From contig JAGGTI010000087.1 of assembly GCA_021163775.1 (NCBI GenBank), forward strand, positions 1 through 42,186: a stretch of DNA of 42,186 bases, in the 5' to 3' direction. The position numbers and the translations under genes are program-made. Shown here in pieces: positions 19,618 to 27,970 of this stretch; the stretch's first letter is position 1; the number at the start of each line of letters is the position of its first letter. This DNA comes from Candidatus Zixiibacteriota bacterium (GTDB taxonomy: Bacteria > Zixibacteria > MSB-5A5 > GN15 > FEB-12). The notes beneath the pieces were generated by a model. That model did no database searches. It was not told where the DNA came from and worked only from the letters and a program-made list of their open reading frames with translations.

Positions 19618-19636
19618 TCTCTATTCCTATGTTATT

Positions 19637-21019
19637 CTAAAGTTCAACTGTTTCTCCAAGTTTCGGGATGTGACAATCCCAGCCACGCTCCTCTTTGAGA
19701 TGCCCTGCCATCGCTTCCGCCTGATCCAGTTCACCATGCGTCACGAAAACCCGACGAGGAGCCTCGGTTACCGGCTCCAACCAGTGAAGTATCTCATAGA
19801 AATCGGCATGACCGGACAGACCGTGCATCGTAATCACCTCGGCGTTCACCTTGACTACCTGCTTGTGAATACGTAACTCGGTCGCCCCTTCGGCCAGAAG
19901 TCGACCGCGGGTGCCGGTAGCCATGTAGCCCACCAGCGCCACGGTGGTGTTCTTGTCCGGTAGCCGTTGCATCAGATGGTGCATGATGCGCCCTCCGGTC
20001 AGCATACCACTTGATGACAGGATTACCGCCGGTCCCTTCAGACGGTTCAGCTTCTTTGACGACTCCCGTTTCCTATGCAAAAAAACATTACATCCACCAA
20101 GAATACAGTTCTCCCCGACTAAGTTCTCAATGTCGATCTCGTGAAAGTCGTGGAACTTGGTGTAAACATCGGTAACCGATACCGCCATCGGTGAATCGAT
20201 ATGAATATCGACTCGTGGTATCAGCTCGTGACGCATCAGTTCATTGAGCAAATAGGTGATCTGCTGAGTGCGACCGATGGCAAAAGCCGGAATAAGCAGT
20301 ACACTCTTCCGTTCGACAATCTGGTTGATTATATCGATAAACATCGCCCTCGGGTCTTCCGGTTCGTGCAGGCGTCCGCCGTAGGTCGATTCACACACCA
20401 GGTAGTCGCAGGTTGGCGGTTCAGCCGGATCAATAGTCAGCGGGTTACCATAGCGACCGACATCACCGGAAAACAGAATCGACACCTTGCGACCGTTTTC
20501 GCGAATCTCCACCTCCACTGCGGCGGCACCCAGGATGTGACCGACAACATGATACCGGATTCGTATACCTTGACAGCAATCCTGCCAGCGAGAGTACGGC
20601 GTCGGTTTGATATAGCTGAGCGCTTCTTTGGCGTTTTCGACGGTATAGAGAGGTAGAGCTTTCTTGTGCCGCGTAATCTTTTTCTTATTGCGCCAAGCGG
20701 CATCTTCTTCCTGAATCGAGGCGCTGTCAATCAGCGAGATGTTGATCAGATCGGAGGTGGGCCCGGTAGCAAATACTTCACCCCGAAAGCCATGCCTGAC
20801 CAGGCGCGGCAGGTAACCCATATGATCGATATGAGCGTGCGTTAAAACTACGGCCGAAACCGAGGCCGGATCAAATGAAGGATCCTCCCAGTTGAGTTGC
20901 CGTAAGTGTCCCGGTCCCTGAAAGAGACCGCAGTCGACCAAAATCTTCTGGCCGTTTGCTTCCACGAGATACTTGGACCCTGTGACTGTTTCAGCGGCAC
21001 CATAAAATGAAATCTGCAT
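19637..21019 (-). CDS. MBL-fold beta-CASP hydrolase, RNA-processing type
   Basis: The metallo-beta-lactamase motif 2 is complete: H61-A-H63-I-D65-H66, with the motif-1 strand ILVDCGLFQG just before it and LFSGDVGRYGNPL (motif 4) later. A beta-CASP cap with IPAFAIGRTQQ and the RMMBL-type C-terminus (TMHGLSGHADFYEIL, VFVTHGELDQAEAMA) place it with RNA endo/exonucleases of the CPSF-73/YSH1-like bacterial group. Length is 460 residues from the ATG at 21019; a TTG one codon earlier is also possible. AGGT lies 7-8 bases upstream. It is followed by the LOG gene at 19 bases, and pfkA lies upstream across a gap carrying a palindromic repeat pair. Function: cytosolic RNA cleavage, inferred from the family. 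Confidence 0.9.
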   Translation of the reverse strand: MQISFYGAAETVTGSKYLVEANGQKILVDCGLFQGPGHLRQLNWEDPSFDPASVSAVVLTHAHIDHMGYLPRLVRHGFRGEVFATGPTSDLINISLIDSASIQEEDAAWRNKKKITRHKKALPLYTVENAKEALSYIKPTPYSRWQDCCQGIRIRYHVVGHILGAAAVEVEIRENGRKVSILFSGDVGRYGNPLTIDPAEPPTCDYLVCESTYGGRLHEPEDPRAMFIDIINQIVERKSVLLIPAFAIGRTQQITYLLNELMRHELIPRVDIHIDSPMAVSVTDVYTKFHDFHEIDIENLVGENCILGGCNVFLHRKRESSKKLNRLKGPAVILSSSGMLTGGRIMHHLMQRLPDKNTTVALVGYMATGTRGRLLAEGATELRIHKQVVKVNAEVITMHGLSGHADFYEILHWLEPVTEAPRRVFVTHGELDQAEAMAGHLKEERGWDCHIPKLGETVEL

Positions 21020-21061
21020 CAATCAACCTGTTTCCTATATGTGAAGGCTTTCAGCCACCCT

Positions 21062-21139
21062 GTAGGGCAGGTCTTTTTTTGGTGTCTTCAAACCTGCCAT
21101 TTTTCCCAAGAGGCGGATTCGAAAACGGATCCACCCTGC
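21062..21139. repeat. REPIN-like pair of inverted GYAGGG palindromes, element 2
   Basis: Between pfkA and the beta-CASP gene, GTAGGG (21062-21067) opens a hairpin with stem GGCAGGT (21066-21072) and ACCTGCC (21092-21098). A second, oppositely oriented hairpin pairs GGCGGAT (21112-21118) with ATCCACC (21129-21135), one wobble pair included, and ends CCCTGC at 21139. The architecture matches the element at 18343-18443: GYAGGG outside, CCCTRC at the other end. It could also act as an attenuator between the two genes. Confidence 0.55.
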
Positions 21140-21147
21140 TATACTTC

Positions 21148-22272
21148 CTACTCAAACGCATCTTCAATCGGCAACTCTGAGTCATAGCCCAACGAGATAC
21201 CGATCGATGTCGCTGTTCGTACCCACGGATGGTCGGCGGTGACTTTGCGAATCTTGCCGGCCACTTCCGCGATTGGGATAGTCGTCACATCGGTTCCTCG
21301 CAACACCATCATTTCGCCCGACTTACCCTCGACCGCCTGGCGCATCGCTTCCACTCCAAATCGGGTAGCCAGCACTCGGTCAAAAGCAGTGGGTGATCCG
21401 CCTCGGAGCAAATGGCCCAGGATAGTCACTCGGCATTCGATGTTTAGCAAACCCTCAAGCTGGGCCGCCAACTGATGCGACACACCACCTAACCGAATCG
21501 GATCAGGCGAGTTTGCCACGGTGTGGCCCACCACCATTTCGCCACCAATCGCTTTAGCTCCTTCACCAACAACTACAATCGAGAAACGTTTTCCGCGCGA
21601 GTTTCTCTCCTTGATCCGATCGCATACCGCTTCAATGTCATACGGGATCTCGGGAATGAGAATGATGTCGCCGCCGCCAGCCAATCCTGAACCGAGTGCC
21701 ACCCATCCGGCATACCGCCCCATCACCTCCACAAGCATCACCCGGTGGTGTGACTGAGCAGTGGTGTGAATACGGTCTATCGCTTCGGTTGCCACCGATA
21801 GTGCCGAATCGAAACCAAAGGTGACATCGGTGCCCCACAGGTCGTTGTCGATTGTTTTCGGGACACCGATCACCGGCAGACCTTTTTCCATCATACCGGC
21901 CGAGGCCGCCATTGTCCCATCGCCTCCAATCGCCACTAACACTTCGAGACCCAACGCCTCGAAATTTCTTACTGCCTGCGAGGAGCGATCCAGATAGACA
22001 TATTCTTCATCCTGTAAGACCGGAAACCGGAACGGATTAGCTCGATTAGAGGAGCCCAGGATTGTTCCGCCCAGAGCCATTATACCAGAAACATCCTTAA
22101 GTCCCAGTGATACATACCGGTTTTCGATCAGACCCTCGTATCCATCCAGAAAACCAATAACTTCCCAATCATAGTCCCGCTCTGCCGTCTTAACTATAGC
22201 ACTTATAACTGCATTCAGGCCGGGACAATCACCACCACCGGTAAGAACCCCCACTCGCTTGGACTGTCTCAT
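21148..22272 (-). CDS. pfkA: 6-phosphofructokinase
   Basis: This glycolytic enzyme phosphorylates fructose 6-phosphate to the 1,6-bisphosphate. Visible are the N-terminal GVLTGGGDCPGLN (8-20), GGDGT (116-120), PKTIDND (138-144, catalytic D142) and EVMGRYAGW. Of the two donor-specificity positions, one is ATP-like (glycine in GGDGT) and the other (K139 in PKTIDND) is the residue usual in PPi-dependent and group III enzymes. In characterised group III members the glycine goes with ATP use, so ATP is the likelier donor. GAGGT lies about 9 bases before the ATG. It is divergent from an alpha-glucan phosphorylase, so glycogen breakdown and glycolysis share a control region. 374 residues, intact. 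Confidence 0.94.
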   Translation of the reverse strand: MRQSKRVGVLTGGGDCPGLNAVISAIVKTAERDYDWEVIGFLDGYEGLIENRYVSLGLKDVSGIMALGGTILGSSNRANPFRFPVLQDEEYVYLDRSSQAVRNFEALGLEVLVAIGGDGTMAASAGMMEKGLPVIGVPKTIDNDLWGTDVTFGFDSALSVATEAIDRIHTTAQSHHRVMLVEVMGRYAGWVALGSGLAGGGDIILIPEIPYDIEAVCDRIKERNSRGKRFSIVVVGEGAKAIGGEMVVGHTVANSPDPIRLGGVSHQLAAQLEGLLNIECRVTILGHLLRGGSPTAFDRVLATRFGVEAMRQAVEGKSGEMMVLRGTDVTTIPIAEVAGKIRKVTADHPWVRTATSIGISLGYDSELPIEDAFE

Positions 22273-22474
22273 TCAGTCATACCTCATTTTAGACGATACC
22301 ACGCAATTAGCTCAATGTTACTGTATATCGACCGACTTTGAAATATAAAAAGGCGTCCGTAAGTCCTAACTGTAATAACTACAAATTGGGCTCGCTTGAA
22401 ATATTTGTTGCCGAAACGGCACTGCCGGAGTTATAGAGAACACTGAAACTTATTGCATCGCACAGGATCAATAT

Positions 22475-25036
22475 ATGCGCAAGAAACAACTGCTCGTTTT
22501 ACCCAAACTGCCCAAGCGATTAGCTAAACTCGAAAAACTAGCGGCCGATTTATGGTATTCCTGGAGTTGGGATGTCGTCCGGCTATTCATCCGACTCGAT
22601 GCCGATATGTGGGAAAAGTGCTATCAGAACCCGGTATTCATGCTGTCCAAACTGCCACAGGAACGTCTGGAAACAGCCGCGGCCGACGAAGCTTTCCTCT
22701 CCAGCCTGGACAAAGTATACGAGCAATACCAGGACTACCGAACGCGCAAGCGCTGGTTTCATTTCAAGCACGGCGAGCACGAATCTCAGCGCATAGCCTA
22801 CTTCTCCCTGGAATACGGTCTCGACACCGGACTTCCGGTCTACTCGGGTGGACTGGGGATTCTGTCTGGTGACACCCTAAAATCGGCATCAGACCTTGGG
22901 CTACCTATGGTGGCCATAGGATTGCTCTATCGTTACGGCTATTTCCGTCAATTCTTGTCAGCCGACGGCTACCAGCAGGAACGCTATACTGAAAACGACT
23001 GGTATCACATGCCGGTAAGTCTGGTTCGCGATCAGGAAGGCCGACCGGTACGAGTATCGATCACACTTGACAATGTTCCGGTTCAAATCCAGACATGGAA
23101 AGTCAAAGTCGGACTTGTCCCTCTCTATCTGCTCGATACCAATATTCCAGAAAACGCTTCCAAGGCACGTGAGATAACTTCTGTTCTCTACGGTGGCGAC
23201 AAAGATATGCGCATACGCCAGGAAATAGTTCTTGGAGTAGGTGGCATCCACGCCATGCGAGCACTAAATATCAAGCCGGCTGTAGTTCACTGTAATGAAG
23301 GCCATTCCTGGTTTCTGACACTTGAGCGCCTGCGTCACCTGATCCAGGAACATAATCTGAGTCTGGCCGAAGCTACCCAGTATGTCTGGTCAACAACCAT
23401 CTTCACAACTCACACCCCGGTACCAGCTGGCAATGAAAAATTTGATCCGATACTGGCCCGTCGTTATCTCGGTGATCTTGTTGACCAATTGGGTATGTCC
23501 TGGGATGATTTCCTGAGTATTGGCCGGGTCAATCCATCTGATGAAACCGAACACTTCGGTATGACAGTTGCCGCCCTCAAATCATCGGCCTTCTGCAACG
23601 GCGTCTCGAAACTTCATGGTACGGTCTCTCGTCAGATGTGGCGCCATATCTGGCCCGACCTGCCAGCTGAAGAAGTACCCATCCAGGCGATCACCAACGG
23701 AGTCCATCCAGCATCGTGGATCTCGCACGATGTCAAGGAGCTATATGAATCATATTTCGGTCCCCGCTTTGTTGAGCGACCTGGTGCACCCGAAGTTTGG
23801 CGCAAGGTTCACAATATTCCCAATGTTGAACTCTGGCGAGTCCGTAACAAGCGGCGCGAAAGACTGATCTACTTCGCCCGTAAACGCATGAAGGGACAGT
23901 TGCAACAACGAGGTGCCACCCAGGGCGAAATTCAAAAAGTTGATATGGCTCTTGATCCCCAGGCACTGACTATCGGTTTCGCCCGCCGTTTCTCGACCTA
24001 CAAGCGGGGCAATTTGATCTTCAACGATTTGAACCGGTTGGCTGAGATCATCGGCAATGAGCGCTATCCTGTGCAGATAATTATTGCGGGCAAAGCTCAC
24101 CCGCTTGACACCCCAGGCAAAGAGATTATTCGGGAGATAATCGAGCATACCCGAGATCCGAGATTCCACCATCGAATTGTATTCCTCGAGGATTATGATA
24201 TAAACGTCGCCCGCTACATGGTCCAGGGGGCTGATATCTGGTTGAATAATCCGCGCCGACCACAGGAAGCATCCGGCACCTCGGGCATGAAGGCCGCTCT
24301 TAACGGAGTGATTAACCTGTCTATTCTCGATGGTTGGTGGGACGAGGGGTACGATGACACCAGCGGTTTCAAAATCGGCAATGGTGAAGAATACGAAAAC
24401 CGCAAAATCCAGGATCATCTCGAATCCGAAGCACTCTACAATACTTTAGAGCGCGATATAGTACCGCTATTCTATGAACGATCCGATATTGACCTGCCTG
24501 AAGGCTGGCTGGCCAAAATGAAAGCGGCTATTTGCAAAACCGGCGAAGAGTTCTCTGCTCAGCGTATGGTCATGGACTACACTAATCGTTTCTACATTCC
24601 CGCTATTGTGGCCGGGAAAAAACTACAGGCAGACGAATTCGCCCTGACCCGTAAAGTCACCACCTGGATCGACCGGATCGGACACAGCTGGAATAGTATA
24701 AGTATCAGCGATATTCGCTTCCCCGACATTGGTGCCACAATGCAGGTAGGCGAAATAGTCGAACTTGATATCGATGTCAACCTCGGAGACTTGACCCCCG
24801 ATGATATCAGGGTTGAGATTGTCTCGGGGCGTTTGGATTCCCAGGAACAGTTCATTAATCAATCACCCAGTTCTGCTCAACTCAACGGCTCGTATCCAAA
24901 CGATACCGGTGTGTACACCTATCATGGTAAAGTTACCTGTAGAGAAACAGGACGGCTGGGCATCACCGCCCGCATCGTACCACACAACGATAACCTGCCT
25001 CACACATGTCGCCCCAAACTGATCAGTTGGTGGTAG
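22475..25036 (+). CDS. glgP: Alpha-glucan (glycogen/maltodextrin) phosphorylase
   Basis: This cytosolic PLP enzyme cleaves alpha-1,4-glucans with phosphate, releasing glucose 1-phosphate. The N-terminus (LEKLAADLWYSWSWD) is the DUF3417 segment seen in the short bacterial phosphorylase branch. The core has YFSLEYGLDTGLPVYSGGLG, HCNEGHSWF, TNGVHPASW, and RFSTYKRGNLI. The PLP-lysine region reads EASGTSGMKAALNG, with the lysine at about 606. The protein has 853 residues, and the last 100 or so form an extra beta-sandwich-like tail. The ribosome site is AGGAT, about 7 bases before the ATG. It is divergent from pfkA. No terminator with a T-run is visible directly after it. Confidence 0.93.
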   Translation: MRKKQLLVLPKLPKRLAKLEKLAADLWYSWSWDVVRLFIRLDADMWEKCYQNPVFMLSKLPQERLETAAADEAFLSSLDKVYEQYQDYRTRKRWFHFKHGEHESQRIAYFSLEYGLDTGLPVYSGGLGILSGDTLKSASDLGLPMVAIGLLYRYGYFRQFLSADGYQQERYTENDWYHMPVSLVRDQEGRPVRVSITLDNVPVQIQTWKVKVGLVPLYLLDTNIPENASKAREITSVLYGGDKDMRIRQEIVLGVGGIHAMRALNIKPAVVHCNEGHSWFLTLERLRHLIQEHNLSLAEATQYVWSTTIFTTHTPVPAGNEKFDPILARRYLGDLVDQLGMSWDDFLSIGRVNPSDETEHFGMTVAALKSSAFCNGVSKLHGTVSRQMWRHIWPDLPAEEVPIQAITNGVHPASWISHDVKELYESYFGPRFVERPGAPEVWRKVHNIPNVELWRVRNKRRERLIYFARKRMKGQLQQRGATQGEIQKVDMALDPQALTIGFARRFSTYKRGNLIFNDLNRLAEIIGNERYPVQIIIAGKAHPLDTPGKEIIREIIEHTRDPRFHHRIVFLEDYDINVARYMVQGADIWLNNPRRPQEASGTSGMKAALNGVINLSILDGWWDEGYDDTSGFKIGNGEEYENRKIQDHLESEALYNTLERDIVPLFYERSDIDLPEGWLAKMKAAICKTGEEFSAQRMVMDYTNRFYIPAIVAGKKLQADEFALTRKVTTWIDRIGHSWNSISISDIRFPDIGATMQVGEIVELDIDVNLGDLTPDDIRVEIVSGRLDSQEQFINQSPSSAQLNGSYPNDTGVYTYHGKVTCRETGRLGITARIVPHNDNLPHTCRPKLISWW

Positions 25037-25130
25037 TTGATTGGTAAAGCGGACTGCGAATCGGTTTCAACCGAAAAATAACAAGAACTGAATACTACAA
25101 TTACACTTATCCTTGATTGCAATTAAAAGA

Positions 25131-25217
25131 ATCTGACGGCGTCCCGTACTGATGTTCGATTGGGTTAGCAATCGATAGTGGTAACGGAATCAACCCAGTA
25201 CGTTCCCACCGTCAGAT
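25131..25217. other. Interrupted long hairpin, unassigned structured element
   Basis: ATCTGACGG (25131-25139) pairs exactly with CCGTCAGAT (25209-25217), CGTACTG (25145-25151) with CAGTACG (25196-25202), and inside lies CGATTG (25157-25162) with CAATCG (25169-25174), loop GGTTAG. The nested pairing suggests a folded RNA or a second, back-up terminator; on the minus strand it is followed by TTCTTTT. I do not recognise a known riboswitch class. Confidence 0.45.
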
Positions 25218-25224
25218 CTTTAAT

Positions 25225-25273
25225 AAAAAACGTACCCGGGAGGTCATTGAGGGGGGACCAGAATCCCGGGTAC
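25225..25273 (-). terminator. Rho-independent terminator of the PAS-LuxR gene
   Basis: A perfect 10-base stem, GTACCCGGGA (25232-25241) with TCCCGGGTAC (25264-25273), is followed on the minus strand by six T residues (25225-25230). It lies about 75 bases after the stop of the minus-strand regulator. Confidence 0.8.
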
Positions 25274-25346
25274 TACACACACAACGTACAATAATATAAT
25301 CGCATATTTGATAATATCCCACAATGAGGATTAAATACGTATAACA

Positions 25347-27026
25347 CTACGTATGACGCGACTCCAAGTATCGACGGAGGTACGCACCAAGGACGACACG
25401 TTTGCCGGTAAGTCCGAGCTTCTTGCGGATTTTCTCCCTATGCTTCAGTACCGTCAATAGGGACAGATTCATGTCTTCGGCTATCTCTTTGGAAGACCTG
25501 CCCTTAGCTATCTCCTCGCAGACTTCCATCTCTCGCACTGTCATACTCTCAAGACGTCTGGAGAAGTCATCAGTATCGGCGGCAAGGATCACATTAAGAG
25601 TACTCTTGAGTTCTTCAAATTCCGAGGCGCGTTTTGGTCCTGCCAGTTTGGCTAATTCACCAAGAAAAGGCGTTATCGCCTGCTCCAGATTTACCTGTAA
25701 TTTTCGCCTCCAGTCCTGCTTCTGACTCTCCATGTGATCGAGAACCTGTTTGAGCGCAATATTCTTCTCATGTAAGGCTCCACGCTCAACCATCAGCTCT
25801 TCAGCCATAGCCTGAAGCGACGCTTCGTTCTCTTTGAGTTTGGTTACATCACGCATAATTACCTGGACACCATAAATCGTACCATCCGCTTTTCTGGCTG
25901 GCTGACCGCTGGACCAGAACCAACGGTGACCATTGGGAGTGTCTGTCTCGTCCAGATGATCTTCACCCTCACCGCTCTCAATCACGCGAGCGGAACGCTC
26001 CATGTAGCGGTCGGCACTCTCGGGGTAGGTGTCGCGTAAGCCTTTTCCAACTAAATCAGACGGCACGCCTCCAAGTATCCTGGCTCCATCATTATTGATT
26101 AACAGCAGGACACCTTCCTTATCGTACAGCAAGATCGGACAGCCGATGTTATCGATAAGTAGACGATATTTTTCGTTGCTCTCGCGCAATTCGGCCTCGG
26201 CCAGCTTGCGTGCGGTAATGTCGCGCACATTCCCCACTATCCTGATCGGCTCACCTCTGTCGTCATACAACAGTGAATTATGCATAATCGTTGGGAACAC
26301 GTTACCATCGCGATGCACATGCCAAACTTCCCCATTGAATTCGCCAGTCTTTCGAATCTGGTCGTTAATCATCAAAACAGCCGCCATCTGGTCTTCGGTG
26401 TGGAATATGGACAGGTTTTCACCAACCAGTTCCTCAGCTTGATACCCGTGCATGCGAGCGAAGGCGTCATTGATGTATTGGATATCGCCGTCCATATCGA
26501 TCAACGCCACCCCTTCGGAACTCTGCCTGACGATCGACGACAACAGCTTCTGCTGTTTCTCCGTCTGCTTCAGGTCGGTAATGTCATGGGAAGCAAGTAG
26601 CAGGCAACACACGGTACCGTCGGTCTCTTTTATCGGCACATAACATGATGTGAACCAATGCGTACCGGTGGGAGTTTCCATTTTGAACTCGTGGCGTTCT
26701 GTCTCTCCGAACTCAAATGAGTGTTGAATCCGCTCATCGCTGGCACCGGGGAGAAGATCGAAAATCGACCGACCAACCACTTCGTCTGGTGTCATCTTTA
26801 CGACTGCCGCCCCTGCGGCATTCACCTCAAGAATAGCACCGTTCCTACTCAGACGCATCACCGGAAAGTCCACATTGTCAAAAAGCGCTCGATACTGTGT
26901 CTCGCACACCAGCAAAGCCTCTGATTTGCTACCGTACTCAGTTAGTTTGGATTCAAGTTCAGCGACTCTCTTATTTAGTCGCTTGGTCTCATCCAGCAAT
27001 TCCTGTTTAGTCTTCGGTTTGCTCAT
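25347..27026 (-). CDS. Triple-PAS sensor with LuxR-type HTH, no kinase domain
   Basis: A 559-residue soluble regulator. After a short coiled coil (about 5-38) there are three PAS domains at roughly 41-155, 160-285 and 290-405 (repeated pattern: YRALFDNV, then NAAG or NDAF, then HDITDLKQ / RDITARKLAE / RDVTKLKEN). A second coiled coil (405-450) leads to a C-terminal LuxR-type helix-turn-helix (about 497-555: MTVREMEVCEEIAKGRSSKE, then NLSLLTVLKHREKIRKKLGL). There is no histidine kinase, receiver or transmembrane segment, so it should sense a ligand in the cytosol and act directly on DNA, a one-component design. The signal is unknown. The ribosome site is weak. It lies 185 bases downstream of the cupin gene on the same strand. 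Confidence 0.87.
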   Translation of the reverse strand: MSKPKTKQELLDETKRLNKRVAELESKLTEYGSKSEALLVCETQYRALFDNVDFPVMRLSRNGAILEVNAAGAAVVKMTPDEVVGRSIFDLLPGASDERIQHSFEFGETERHEFKMETPTGTHWFTSCYVPIKETDGTVCCLLLASHDITDLKQTEKQQKLLSSIVRQSSEGVALIDMDGDIQYINDAFARMHGYQAEELVGENLSIFHTEDQMAAVLMINDQIRKTGEFNGEVWHVHRDGNVFPTIMHNSLLYDDRGEPIRIVGNVRDITARKLAEAELRESNEKYRLLIDNIGCPILLYDKEGVLLLINNDGARILGGVPSDLVGKGLRDTYPESADRYMERSARVIESGEGEDHLDETDTPNGHRWFWSSGQPARKADGTIYGVQVIMRDVTKLKENEASLQAMAEELMVERGALHEKNIALKQVLDHMESQKQDWRRKLQVNLEQAITPFLGELAKLAGPKRASEFEELKSTLNVILAADTDDFSRRLESMTVREMEVCEEIAKGRSSKEIAEDMNLSLLTVLKHREKIRKKLGLTGKRVVLGAYLRRYLESRHT

Positions 27027-27211
27027 ACTTGACTTAGTTCACTTGGCGGTTAGTTGCAGACTCCTCTACTGACCCGATGTTAGACCCAGCATCAACTCAA
27101 TTCTAACATTATTTCCGTTCGATTTCAACCTGAAAGACAGCCTCAAACCCCGCAACTTGCCAACCAAATAGAAACGCGCCACCGGACCGAACAGTCTCAA
27201 GCAGGGTGCCT

Positions 27212-27556
27212 TCAGGCTCCGCGCTTGGGGACAATACAGATAAACTCGAAATCCTCGTCGTTCGGATTCCGAAACTGGTGCATCGTATTCGGCGGCACAA
27301 ACGCGAAATCCTTCTCGCTTAATTCAAACGTCTCATCACCAATGGTCAACGTACCCTTACCGCTGATCACATGGTTGACATGTTCCCAATCGTGCTGATG
27401 GCTCGGGGTATTACCTCCGGGAGCAATCCTGAACACGCGCATCGCGTTTTCACCCCAACCTTCATCGGGGCCGATCACAGCGGCTTTGGTTGTAAGTGAA
27501 ACGCCGTCCATTCTGACCTCTGAACGACTAATACCCTTGTAACTAACTACCGGCAT
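27212..27556 (-). CDS. Small single-domain cupin protein
   Basis: At 114 residues this is a single-domain cupin. The metal-binding cupin motif 1 is complete: HQHDWEHVNHVISG supplies two His, a Glu and a further His; motif 2 (FVPPNTMHQFRN) supplies the last His. Such proteins are small metal enzymes or binding proteins of varied function, so no reaction can be named. A good AAGAGGT lies about 6 bases before the ATG. It is upstream of the PAS regulator on the same strand and may be cotranscribed with it. Confidence 0.88.
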   Translation of the reverse strand: MPVVSYKGISRSEVRMDGVSLTTKAAVIGPDEGWGENAMRVFRIAPGGNTPSHQHDWEHVNHVISGKGTLTIGDETFELSEKDFAFVPPNTMHQFRNPNDEDFEFICIVPKRGA

Positions 27557-27747
27557 TCTATACCTCTTTTCATGTCGAGGTGAATTATAGGTGTAAGACT
27601 AATACCGACGCAACCGAAAAGACTTCAGGTTCATAGATACAGACGGTACCCCACCCAGAGCGAACAGGCGTAACCTGGTAGCGTCGGATGGACGGCACCG
27701 AAGAAGATTCACCCGTTAGGTGGGCTACTAACTTGTTGAAAAAACCA

Positions 27748-27822
27748 ATTCACAGTTATGTCGGATCCTTATCCCGTCAAGACGGGATTGAGAACTGACA
27801 CGTAAATGCACGTCAGACATAA
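27748..27822. repeat. Dispersed stem-loop repeat, copy B
   Basis: It matches 4032-4106 (49 of 58 bases over the first part, no gaps). The apex is an 8-base perfect stem, ATCCCGTC-AA-GACGGGAT, stronger than in copy A, and TGTC/GACA closes the outer stem. Confidence 0.6.
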
Positions 27823-27870
27823 GCGGCAGGTCTCACGACTTCGCCTAAGCGAATTCGAAGGACCAGCCGC
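27823..27870. repeat. Long imperfect hairpin next to the dispersed repeat
   Basis: Two 21-base arms (27823-27843 and 27850-27870) share GCGGC at the outer end, then GGTC, and CGA plus TTCG near the loop CCTAAG (27844-27849), with several mismatches between. It abuts repeat copy B and may be part of one larger composite element. Confidence 0.45.
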
Positions 27871-27970
27871 AACTACACGAGGGGGCTTAACCAACAAGCC
27901 GCAAACAGGTGGGTTATCCCGACGGCCATCAGGTCGAATCCCCAACAGCACTTACCATTGTTTTACTATC

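Larger units (their letters stand above)
25037..25346. other. Convergent intergenic gap with two structured elements
   Basis: This 310-base gap separates the ends of the phosphorylase and the PAS regulator. The first 90 bases show nothing. Then comes an interrupted long hairpin (25131-25217), followed by a strong terminator for the minus-strand gene (25225-25273). No gene is seen. Confidence 0.6.
27557..27970. other. Non-coding gap with two adjacent hairpin elements
   Basis: No credible gene lies in these 414 bases. They hold the second copy of the dispersed stem-loop repeat (27748-27822) and, directly next to it, a long imperfect hairpin at 27823-27870. The rest shows nothing I can name. 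Confidence 0.6.

Noticed and set aside
27109-27300. A 63-codon minus-strand frame overlapping the end of the cupin gene
   Set aside because: It overlaps the cupin in another frame, has no ribosome site and no recognisable motif.
27710-27730. GTTAGGT resembling an integron attC core site
   Set aside because: No partner RYYYAAC site or integrase is present, and a 7-base degenerate match is expected by chance.
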